Made by a program: the position numbers and the translations under genes
Shown: positions 43,281 to 50,442 of the stretch, piece after piece
Layout: the number at the start of each line of letters is the position of its first letter
Numbering within the stretch: position 1 is the first letter of the stretch
NCBI RefSeq assembly: GCF_024362405.1
Contig: NZ_CP101454.1
Coordinates: forward strand, 310,001-374,000
From: Halorarius litoreus
GTDB taxonomy: Archaea > Halobacteriota > Halobacteria > Halobacteriales > Haloarculaceae
Length of the DNA: 64,000 nt
Reading direction: 5' to 3'
Notes under the pieces: generated by a model
The model's database searches: none
What the model was told of the DNA's origin: nothing
What the model saw: the letters and a program-made list of their open reading frames with translations, nothing else

Positions 43281-43889
43281 ATGGGCGAGGGAACGAAGGC
43301 ACTCGACGAGTTCACCGTCGGCTCGAACGTCCTGTTGCTCGGGCCGGCAGTCGACGGCGAGGTCGACGACGGCTGTAGGCGGCTGCTCCACGGTGGCCCC
43401 GACGTCGACCGACGCTCGATGCTCGTCGTCACCTTCACGCTCTCGCCGCGGCAGTGGGTCGACCGCTGGGACGACCACGTCGGCGAGCGCCCCCGAGAAC
43501 TGATCGTCGTCACCACGAGCGACACGTTCGGCGGCCCGAACGCCGACACCGACGTCGACGGGAACGTGCAGGTCGAGTACCTCTCGAGCCCGGGCGATCT
43601 GACGGGGCTCGGGATGATCATCAGCAAGTACCTGGAACGCTGGCACGCCGAGGACCGGCGGATGGCGCTGTGTTTCGACTCGCTGACCGCGCTGCTCCAG
43701 TACGAGGAGCTCCACAACGTCTACCGCTTCCTCCACCTGATGACGACGCGACTCGCGGGTGCCGACGCCCACGCGCACTTCCATCTCGACCCGGCGACAC
43801 AGGACGACAAGACCGTCTCGACGCTCTCCTCGACGTTCGACGCACTCGCCCGCTACGACGACGGCGACTGGGACGTCAGGAGTCGCTGA
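43281..43889 (+). CDS. HTR-like/DUF7504 protein (RecA-like fold, degenerate)
   Basis: A 202-aa protein with a RecA/KaiC-like core: VGSNVLLLGPAVDGEVDDGC in the Walker A position but without a GKS/T lysine, RRMALCFDSLTALLQYEELH as a Walker B-like strand, and FLHLMTTRLAGADAHAHFHL after it. It matches haloarchaeal proteins labelled HTR-like. Possibly a regulatory partner in transducer or phosphorelay signalling. It is divergent from the DUF7522 gene and overlaps the convergent thioesterase by 14 bp. Confidence 0.7.
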   Translation: MGEGTKALDEFTVGSNVLLLGPAVDGEVDDGCRRLLHGGPDVDRRSMLVVTFTLSPRQWVDRWDDHVGERPRELIVVTTSDTFGGPNADTDVDGNVQVEYLSSPGDLTGLGMIISKYLERWHAEDRRMALCFDSLTALLQYEELHNVYRFLHLMTTRLAGADAHAHFHLDPATQDDKTVSTLSSTFDALARYDDGDWDVRSR

Positions 43890-44289
43890 ACCCCTCGAAC
43901 GACGCGATGCGCTCGCGCCAGTCGTCGGGGATGGGCCGCGACGACGCGTTCTCGCTGTCGTAACACACCAGCGTCGTCTCGCCCGTGGCCTTCCGCTCCC
44001 CGCCGGCCGTGACGGCGTACTCGATCGGGAAACTGGACGTGCCGAGCGACGGCACCCGCGAGTGGATGCGCGCGGGGTCGTCGGCCATCGTCATCGGTCG
44101 CTCGAACTGTATCTCGACGTCCGCGATGACCATCTCCTCCTCGTCGAGTCGCGCGTCGAGCACGTCGCGGAAGTACGCCGTCCGCGCCTGTTCGAGGAAC
44201 GACGCGTAGACGGCGTTGTTGACGTGGTTCATCGGGTCCAGGTCCCGATAGCGAAGCGAGATGTCGACGTGATGGTTGAAACCCTCCAT
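43876..44289 (-). CDS. hot-dog fold acyl-CoA thioesterase (4HBT family)
   Basis: A 137-aa protein with the 4-hydroxybenzoyl-CoA thioesterase motif: HHVDISLRYRDLDPMNHVNN with the catalytic Asp, NAVYASFLEQARTAYFRDVL, then IQFERPMTMADD. It likely hydrolyses acyl-CoA esters of unknown chain. The sequence after GETTLVCYDSENASSRPIPD is a short haloarchaeal tail. It is transcribed leftward from a start at 44289. Confidence 0.9.
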   Translation of the reverse strand: MEGFNHHVDISLRYRDLDPMNHVNNAVYASFLEQARTAYFRDVLDARLDEEEMVIADVEIQFERPMTMADDPARIHSRVPSLGTSSFPIEYAVTAGGERKATGETTLVCYDSENASSRPIPDDWRERIASFEGFSDS

Positions 44290-44331
44290 ACTCGAAGGGC
44301 GCCCAGCACCACAATCGGGGTTTCGGTTCCC

Positions 44332-45234
44332 TCAGTCGAACGTGCCGGTCGCCAACTGCTCGCCGAGCTCGCGGAGTTCGGTCGTGTGGCCGACCGTCTC
44401 GACCCATCGGTCGGGGAGGTCGCTCGCGCCGAACCGTGCGCCGACCACCGCACCGGTCACGGCACCGACCGTGTCCGTGTCCTCGCCCATGTTCACCGCG
44501 GCGACGATTCCCTCCTCGGCCGACTCGGCGGTGAGACCGTGGTACAGCGCCGTCTGCAGTGTGTGGACGACGTAGCCGCTCGACCGGAGTGTCGATGGTC
44601 GTGTGGGGAGGGTGACGAGCGCGTCGTGGAGTTCCCCGGGCGCGTCGACGCGGTCGAGCGCTGCTGTGAGCGGGTCTGCGTCGTCGCGAGCCAGTCCCGC
44701 GAGCGTCAGGTTCAGCACAGCACAGCCGGCGGTGCACCGCGGGTCCGCGTGGGTGATGGTCGACGAGCGCTCGCTCACCTCGGCGAGCCGGTCGGCGTGG
44801 TCGGCGTACGCGATGGCGTGAGGCGCACACCGCATGACGCTCCCGTTGCCGGCGTTCGAGCCCTCCGAGCGAGCCTCCCAGACGCGCCGCCCCGCCGTTT
44901 CGGGCGCTGTGCCGTCGCGGATGTGCCGGATCGCGTCGGCGGTCATCAGCCCCACGTCGAACGGCCCGCTCTCGAGCCAGTCGACGAACCGCTGGCCGAT
45001 GTCGTCGGGGTCGAATCGACTCAGTTCGACGAGGCTCCGGGCGAGACACAGCGCCAGTTCGGTGTCGTCAGTGATCGTCCCGGCGGGCTGGCCGTGGGTC
45101 CCGTGACCGAGCATTTCGCGGACAGTGCCGTGGGCTCGCTCGATGCTCGCTGCAGAACGAAACTCGACAGGGCGACCCAGTGCGTCCCCGCACGCGAGCC
45201 CGAGTAGGATTCCGGCCGCACGCTCGGTGTCCAT
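44332..45234 (-). CDS. ADP-ribosylglycohydrolase family protein
   Basis: A 300-aa all-helical enzyme of the DraG family. Metal-site motifs are GLACGDALGRPVEF, ITDDTELALCLARS and NMGEDTDTVGAVTGAVVGAR (the paired Asp residues that bind Mg2+/Mn2+). It removes ADP-ribose from proteins or small molecules. No ADP-ribosyltransferase partner is seen here. The start at 45234 (MDTERAAG) is favoured over 45240. Confidence 0.92.
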   Translation of the reverse strand: MDTERAAGILLGLACGDALGRPVEFRSAASIERAHGTVREMLGHGTHGQPAGTITDDTELALCLARSLVELSRFDPDDIGQRFVDWLESGPFDVGLMTADAIRHIRDGTAPETAGRRVWEARSEGSNAGNGSVMRCAPHAIAYADHADRLAEVSERSSTITHADPRCTAGCAVLNLTLAGLARDDADPLTAALDRVDAPGELHDALVTLPTRPSTLRSSGYVVHTLQTALYHGLTAESAEEGIVAAVNMGEDTDTVGAVTGAVVGARFGASDLPDRWVETVGHTTELRELGEQLATGTFD

Positions 45235-45276
45235 ACGCACGGTCGTTCGGGCGACGCCATCAACCCCCAGGGGACC

Positions 45277-45420
45277 CTACAGCCCGCTCTCCAGATACGA
45301 GACCGCACAGTCGACCGAGCAGAAGTCGCTCTCGAACCGCATGTAGGTGTGGTTGTGGGTGAGTTCGATCCACTCCCCATCCCGCGAGAACTGCTCTTCA
45401 CAGCGCGCACAGTGTGGCAT
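45277..45420 (-). CDS. small C4 zinc-finger protein
   Basis: A 47-aa protein with two Cys-x2/3-Cys knuckles: MPHCARCEEQFSRDGEWIEL and FESDFCSVDCAVSYLESGL. The FCSxxCAxxYL tail resembles TRASH/DUF7576-type metal-binding domains. Such tiny zinc proteins are common in haloarchaea and some affect biofilm or swarming. Its own role is unknown. It lies 43 bp upstream of the ADP-ribosylglycohydrolase gene on the same strand. Confidence 0.7.
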   Translation of the reverse strand: MPHCARCEEQFSRDGEWIELTHNHTYMRFESDFCSVDCAVSYLESGL

Positions 45421-45659
45421 CGGATTCGTGTACGCTCGCCAGCAACGAATACCGTTCGGTGGGTGAGACGGTAGCAGGGCCCTCTCACGTGTGGTCTCGA
45501 ACAGAAGTACCCAGAAAGCTTCCGAACCACCGGGCGACGCCACGGAGTCTTGCGTGCCTGACACTCACCTCGGTCGTAGCGGACCAACCGGGGTCGTCGT
45601 TCCCGGCCAGATTCACGGCACGACCGCTCACACGTCGGTCGCGGTCGTCGACAAAATCA

Positions 45660-45794
45660 TGGCCGGGGTGGGCTCCGAACCCACGATCTCCGCATGTCCC
45701 AGGTTTCCAGGCTCGGCAAAGCCTGGGGAGACATGGTGTTGCCGAACTCGAAACCCTATGAGTGCGGCGCTATGTCCAGCTAAGCCACCCGGCC
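45660..45794 (-). tRNA. elongator tRNA-Met (CAT) with intron
   Basis: The minus strand gives the acceptor GGCCGGG pairing with CCCGGCC plus discriminator A, a D-arm from GCTTAGCTGG to ATAGC, anticodon stem CCGCA/TGCGG with loop CTCATA-, variable AGATC, and T-arm GTGGG-TTCGGAG-CCCAC. About 60 nt of intron interrupt the anticodon loop just 3' of CATA, the canonical archaeal position, and must be cut by the splicing endonuclease. The lack of CCA is normal. Haloarchaeal elongator tRNA-Met is known for such an intron. Confidence 0.9.
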
Positions 45795-45891
45795 TGTCTC
45801 GCCGTAATCCGGAGACGGACTTGAACCTGTCTATCTTTCCTTGCCAGAGCAGCCCCGCGGTTTTAAGCCACGGCGCGGCTACGCCACGAGC

Positions 45892-46860
45892 ATGGACGTC
45901 CCACCGCTCGTGCGCGAGCGTCTCGACGGCGAGTCGGTGCTCACGCGCGTACCACTGGGGGGCGACGACGCCGTCTTCGTCACCCCGACCCGGACGCTAG
46001 TCTACCGGGCAGAAGGACTGCTCTCCGACGAATCCGTCGCGGCGTACCCCCACGACGTCGAACGGCTCGACGTCTCGCAGGGGCGTCGCAAGTCCACGTT
46101 CACGCTCAGCTACGTCGACACCAGCGGGAAGTTCACCGTCCCCGCCGACCGCACCGACGACGTGCTCGCGCCCGTCTTCGGCGGCGTGCTCGCGGCCGCA
46201 GGAATCACCGACGACGGCGAGCGCGTCCGCGACGTGTACCGCTTCTCCGAGCTCACGCTCGCCGTCACCGACGGCCATCTCGTCAAACACGTCGGGAACG
46301 TGTTCTGGGACGACGACTACGAGCTGTACGACTTCGACGACGTGACCGGCATCGACGCCGAGGAGGGGAGCGTCGCGACCCAGCTCGTCGTCGAACTCGA
46401 CAGCCGCCCACACCGAGTGAAGGTCCCGTCCGAGCAGGCCGCAGTCGTCCGCCGGACACTCCAGTCGGCCGTGTTCGCCCACCACGACGTCGACTCCATC
46501 GAGGCGCTCCGCGAGAAGCAGGGCGTCGTCGACGAGCCGGCGGTGGACCGCAAGGCGGCGTTCGAGGAGTCCGGTATCGAGCCACTCGTCGACGACAGCC
46601 AGAAGAGCGACCCCGACGCCGGGTCCGACGCCGACTCGAACGCGTCCGGCGTCGAGGAGCCCGAGGAACCCGACACCCCCATCGACCGTGTGGGCGACAC
46701 GGCCGACCCCGGCGTCGCCGAGCCAGCCGCCGGCGACCTCGACGAAGTGCTCGAACGACTGAACGCGCTCGAGACGGCCGTCGACCGCCAGAACGAACTC
46801 ATCGAGCGGCAGCAGGAGACCATCCAGACGCTCGTCGCCGAGCTTCGACGCGGCCGGTGA
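45892..46860 (+). CDS. DUF7115-like haloarchaeal protein with coiled-coil tail
   Basis: A 322-aa protein. The N-terminal 200 residues form beta-rich PH-like repeats (DDAVFVTPTRTLVYRAEGLL; DGHLVKHVGNVFWDDDYELY; DFDDVTGIDAEEGSVATQLV). Then come an acidic disordered stretch (about 225-280) and a short C-terminal coiled coil (VLERLNALETAVDRQNELIE). It matches the haloarchaeal DUF7115 family by outline. Function unknown. ATG 45892 is chosen because the longer frame runs into tRNA-proximal sequence. TTTTAAGCC (45871-45879) may be its TATA box. Confidence 0.7.
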   Translation: MDVPPLVRERLDGESVLTRVPLGGDDAVFVTPTRTLVYRAEGLLSDESVAAYPHDVERLDVSQGRRKSTFTLSYVDTSGKFTVPADRTDDVLAPVFGGVLAAAGITDDGERVRDVYRFSELTLAVTDGHLVKHVGNVFWDDDYELYDFDDVTGIDAEEGSVATQLVVELDSRPHRVKVPSEQAAVVRRTLQSAVFAHHDVDSIEALREKQGVVDEPAVDRKAAFEESGIEPLVDDSQKSDPDAGSDADSNASGVEEPEEPDTPIDRVGDTADPGVAEPAAGDLDEVLERLNALETAVDRQNELIERQQETIQTLVAELRRGR

Positions 46861-46861
46861 C

Positions 46862-47574
46862 TCACACGGCGCCGAGATAGAGCAACGCGAAGCGGACCGT
46901 GTTGATGAGACCGTGGCCGACGACCGTTATCCAGAGGGTCCGCCCACTTCTGAGGTAGATCCAGCCGAACAGCACGCCGAACGCGCCGTTGCTGAGGATG
47001 CCGACCGGGCCCTCGGCGACGTGGACGACGCCGAACGCCGCGCCGGCCAGCAGGATGGCCCCCCACCGGCCGACCCGAGTGTGGTCGACCAGCCGCGTGA
47101 CGAGGAACGCCCGGTAGAACAGCTCTTCACCGAACGCGATGGTCGTCCACGCGAGCCCGACCATCAGGAGGAACAGCGGCAGATTGCCGTCGAGCGGGTT
47201 GAACCGGCTCTGGTCGAGTGCCGGGAGCGTCACCCCGACGGCCTGCAGGAGCCCGACGACGAGTACCTGGACCGCGACGAACACGACGATGGCCGCGACG
47301 CCCGCACCCACGCCGAGCGCAGCCGTCTTGCGGCGGCGCTCGGGGCGCTGGAGGCCGAGCGCCCGCCAGCCGCTGCCTGCTGGCGGAGCAGTACCCATCC
47401 GAGGCCGATGGCGAGCACGTAGCCGAGGTTGACGAGCGCGCCGCCGAGGAGCGTCGTCAGGCCGACCAGCGTCCCGGCGACGCCCAGCACCACGATGGGG
47501 AGCGCCACGACGACGATGTCCCGTACCGGACGTGGGTGAGCGAACGCACCGGCTCGTGACGGGATGCCTGCCAT
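46862..47574 (-). pseudogene. CPBP intramembrane metalloprotease, single frameshift
   Basis: The start (MAGIPSRAGAFAHPRPVRD at 47574) and first helices (IVVVALPIVVLGVAGTLVGL; LVNLGYVLAIGLGWVLLRQQ) are in one frame. The rest (GSGWRALGLQRPERRRK onward) is in another. The break is near 47376, where one base seems missing from a CAGGGCAGC-like run. Downstream all key residues are intact: FGEELFYRAFLVTRL (EExxxR), FGVVHVAEG and VVGHGLINT. Either a recent inactivation or a sequencing error; one base would restore a normal CPBP protein of about 237 aa. Confidence 0.75.
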
Positions 47575-47643
47575 TTCCCGTCGGCAATGCGCTGCGGTCG
47601 AGAGAAACCGTCCCGTCGAGTCACAGCCGGAGCCCGCCCGGAC

Positions 47644-48006
47644 TCACTCGCGGCCCGTCACCTTCCGGATGCACGAGGAGCCGAACGGCCCGTGTTCGCC
47701 CGCCTCCAGGTTCATGAAGTAGCCCGTGGAGATGCTCGCCCCACATCGCCGGCAGGTGAACTCCCCCTCCTTCGTGACGACCTCCGCCTCGAACGAGAGG
47801 AACGTGCCCCTGTTGGGACGGACGGTCGCGCCGTCGCGCTCGATGACGCCTCTCGCCTCGGCCCTGTCGAGGATCTCGCGGGTCGTCTGTGGGTCGCGCG
47901 TGATGGTCTCGATGCGGTCGATGACCTCGGGGAGCGCGAGCTCGGCGTGCTCGAGCCGTTCGAGGAGCTGGACACCCAGCTCGACCGGGTCCTCGACGTC
48001 GCTCAC
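47644..48006 (-). CDS. DUF5830-like protein with zinc ribbon
   Basis: A 120-aa protein. An N-terminal winged-helix-like part (LLERLEHAELALPEVIDRIE; TREILDRAEARGVIERDGA) precedes a C-terminal zinc-ribbon-like segment (FTCRRCGASISTGYFMNLEA, then a single Cys in FGSSCIRKVTGRE). This matches the haloarchaeal DUF5830 family as I recall it. It is probably a small regulator. The GTG at 48006 is taken as the start. Confidence 0.72.
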   Translation of the reverse strand: MSDVEDPVELGVQLLERLEHAELALPEVIDRIETITRDPQTTREILDRAEARGVIERDGATVRPNRGTFLSFEAEVVTKEGEFTCRRCGASISTGYFMNLEAGEHGPFGSSCIRKVTGRE

Positions 48007-48087
48007 GCTCTCGTACTCCGCTGCCGTGCCCGATAAGCGTTTACGCCGGACCACAAGACGTTTGCCGGGCGCCGGGAACCTCCGGAC

Positions 48088-48741
48088 ATGCAACGGGCGA
48101 CCGCACGCCAGCTGGTCGGGCTCGCGCTCCTCGGCACCCTGGCGCTCGTCGCGGCGCTCACGCTGTCGCCCGAGACGGTCGCCCGCCGGGTCACCGCCCT
48201 CGCGGCCGACCCGTGGACGTTCGCCGCGGTGCTCACGCTCGCGTACCTCTGTCGACCGCTCGTCGCGTGGCCCATCAGCGTCCTCTCCGTCGTGGTGGGG
48301 TTCGCGCTCGGCCCCGCAGGCGTGCCGCTCGCACTCGGCGGGGCCGTCCTCACCTGTCTCCCACCGTACCTCCTCGCGCGCCGGCTCGGCCACGAAGCAG
48401 GACTCCTGGGCACGCTCGGCGAACACGGTCGCCACTACTTCACCACGGCGGGTGACCTCCGTGGCGTCGCTGCTGCCCGCCTCGCGCCGTTCCCGGCCGA
48501 CCCGGTCTCGTACACCGCCGGGCTCGCGGGCGTCCCGCTCGGCCGCTACGCGCTCGGGACCGCCCTCGGCGAACTGCCGTGGGTCACGGCGGCGGTGCTC
48601 GTCGGCGCGTCGGCCGAGACGCTCACCACCGAGGGCATCCACGGTGGCCCCGCGCTCGTCGTGGGGGCGACCGGCCTCGCAGTGCTGCTGTTGTCGGGAC
48701 CGGCGTACCAGTTGCTCCGGAAACGGGGCGTCGTCCGCTGA
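48088..48741 (+). CDS. TVP38/TMEM64 (VTT domain) family membrane protein
   Basis: A 217-aa protein with a VTT/DedA-like core: WPISVLSVVVGFALGPAGVP, LTCLPPYLLARRLGHEAG and ARLAPFPADPVSYTAGLAGV with the family's F/FP-x-D turn. There are five or six helices. VTT proteins scramble or transport lipids in several organisms. The haloarchaeal role is unknown. It converges on the tiny zinc-finger gene with a 1-bp gap. Confidence 0.85.
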   Translation: MQRATARQLVGLALLGTLALVAALTLSPETVARRVTALAADPWTFAAVLTLAYLCRPLVAWPISVLSVVVGFALGPAGVPLALGGAVLTCLPPYLLARRLGHEAGLLGTLGEHGRHYFTTAGDLRGVAAARLAPFPADPVSYTAGLAGVPLGRYALGTALGELPWVTAAVLVGASAETLTTEGIHGGPALVVGATGLAVLLLSGPAYQLLRKRGVVR

Positions 48742-48742
48742 G

Positions 48743-48856
48743 TCAGAAGGTGAACGGGTCAGAACAGTCGACGACGGGGCCGTGATTGGGACAGACGTAC
48801 TTGCAGTGCCGCTTGAACAGTTCGCTGTCGCACATCGGACACGTCGGCCCCTCCAT
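48743..48856 (-). CDS. HVO_2523-like tiny zinc-finger protein (37 aa)
   Basis: A short gene, ATG 48856 to TGA 48743-48745, encoding MEGPTCPMCDSELFKRHCKY and then VCPNHGPVVDCSDPFTF. Two CPxC/CxxC knuckles (TCPMC; HCKYVC) and an NHG-VVDCSD tail form a compact zinc domain that haloarchaea conserve. It is 37 residues long and so is easily missed by automatic calling. Function unknown. Confidence 0.78.
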   Translation of the reverse strand: MEGPTCPMCDSELFKRHCKYVCPNHGPVVDCSDPFTF

Positions 48857-48957
48857 ACAGCGCTCCTCGGACGCCCCCACCTCAACGCTTGCTATGCGGG
48901 AGAGATTCTAGACGGAGTTCGGTCAATCCTCTTGTGTAGGTCGTGCCTCTCTACGGT

Positions 48958-50412
48958 ATGCAACGGCTTCGCTCGTGGCTGCTCCAGTCGGTCGCCGCCG
49001 GCATCGCCGGGGTCGCCGGCGCGTACGCCGTCGCCGGGTTCATGCCAGCGTTCATCACCGGCACCCTCGCCGCGTACCTCGCGCGGGTCACGCCCGGCGT
49101 CGTCGTCACCTTCGCCATCACCGTCCTCGGGGACCTCGGGAAACTGCTCTCGGTCGTCGGCGCGCTCGTCCTCTCGGTCCTGTTGTTCGCCAGTCTCGCG
49201 CTGCTCGCACTCGCCATCGGCGATGCGGTCCGGTCGACGGTGCTCGCGCCCGTCGTCGCCGCCGCCGCGGTGTTCGGTGTCGGGACGCTTCTCACCGGTG
49301 CGCCCCTCGCGTCGCTCGTCGGAGGCGCGGCCGCGGGGCTGGTGCTCGCCGCGGCGCCCATCGCCGACCGCGTCGACGTGGGCGAGGTGTCGCCCGCCCG
49401 GCGACGGACACTCGGGACCATCGGGGCGGCGCTCGCGGCCGTGGGCATCGGCTATCCCCTCGGAGTGGCCCGGACTCCCCGCGACGAGAACGGCGAGGTG
49501 ACCGACCCCGAGGTGAGCGCGCTGCTGCGCGAGGCGGGCGACAAGTCGCTCGCCGTCGAGGGCCTCGAACCGCTCGTCAGCGACGAGTTCTACCAGGTCG
49601 ACATCAACGCCGCCGACCCGACCATCGACGCCGACGACTGGACCCTGTCCGTGACGGGCGCCGTCGAGACGCCGTTCGCGGTGACGTACGACGAGCTTAC
49701 GTCGATGGAGTCACGGGAGGTGTTCAACACGCTCCGCTGTGTCGGCGAGAGCCTCAACGGGACGAAGATGGACAACGCGCTGTGGACGGTCGTCCCGATG
49801 ACGCCCATCCTCGAACGCGCGGGCGTCGACGACCAGTGCTGTGTGATGCTCCGGGCTGCCGACGGCTTCTACGAGGAGTTCCCGGTGGCGGCGCTCAAAC
49901 GTGGACTGCTCGCCTACCGGATGAACGGGCGCCCGCTCCCCCGCGGACACGGCCACCCCGTCCGGGCGCTGATTCCTGGGCACTGGGGCGAAATCAACGT
50001 GAAGTGGGCGACCGAGATGGAGATCCTCGACCGGCCGGCCGAGGGCTACTGGGAGATGCGCGGCTGGCACGGCACCGGCCCGGTCAACACCGTCGCGAAA
50101 CTCCACGTGACGAACCGACTGGAGGGGAATCGCATCCAGGTCGCGGGCCACGCCTACGCCGGCACGCGAGGCATCTCGGCCGTCGAGGTGTCGACCGACG
50201 GCGGTCGGACGTGGAGCGACGCGACGCTCTCGGAACCGCTGCCCGGTGCAGACGTGTGGCGACAGTGGGCCTACGAGTACGATTCGCCGGGCGAACGCCA
50301 CGAGGTCGTCGTCCGCGCCATCGAGGCTGACGGGACGGTCCAGTCCGCGGAGCAAGCCGGACCGTTCCCGAACGGGCCGAGCGGCTGGGTGCGCCGGGAG
50401 CTACAGGGATAA
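48958..50412 (+). CDS. membrane-anchored molybdopterin oxidoreductase (sulfite oxidase family)
   Basis: A 484-aa protein. The N-terminus has about four or five helices (LLQSVAAGIAGVAGAYAVAG; ALVLSVLLFASLALLALAIG). The SuOx-type molybdopterin domain follows (about residues 180-380) with the Mo-ligand cysteine in VFNTLRCVGESLNG. A C-terminal beta-sandwich dimer domain contains HAYAGTRGISAVEVSTDGGR, then TWSDATL. The predicted reaction is sulfite or related S/N-oxide oxidation-reduction outside or at the membrane. ATG 48958 is preferred over GTG 48943. TATA-like ATTCTAGA lies at 48905-48912. Confidence 0.9.
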   Translation: MQRLRSWLLQSVAAGIAGVAGAYAVAGFMPAFITGTLAAYLARVTPGVVVTFAITVLGDLGKLLSVVGALVLSVLLFASLALLALAIGDAVRSTVLAPVVAAAAVFGVGTLLTGAPLASLVGGAAAGLVLAAAPIADRVDVGEVSPARRRTLGTIGAALAAVGIGYPLGVARTPRDENGEVTDPEVSALLREAGDKSLAVEGLEPLVSDEFYQVDINAADPTIDADDWTLSVTGAVETPFAVTYDELTSMESREVFNTLRCVGESLNGTKMDNALWTVVPMTPILERAGVDDQCCVMLRAADGFYEEFPVAALKRGLLAYRMNGRPLPRGHGHPVRALIPGHWGEINVKWATEMEILDRPAEGYWEMRGWHGTGPVNTVAKLHVTNRLEGNRIQVAGHAYAGTRGISAVEVSTDGGRTWSDATLSEPLPGADVWRQWAYEYDSPGERHEVVVRAIEADGTVQSAEQAGPFPNGPSGWVRRELQG

Positions 50413-50442
50413 GAAAGAACGGAAAACGGGCAGTCGCTCAGT

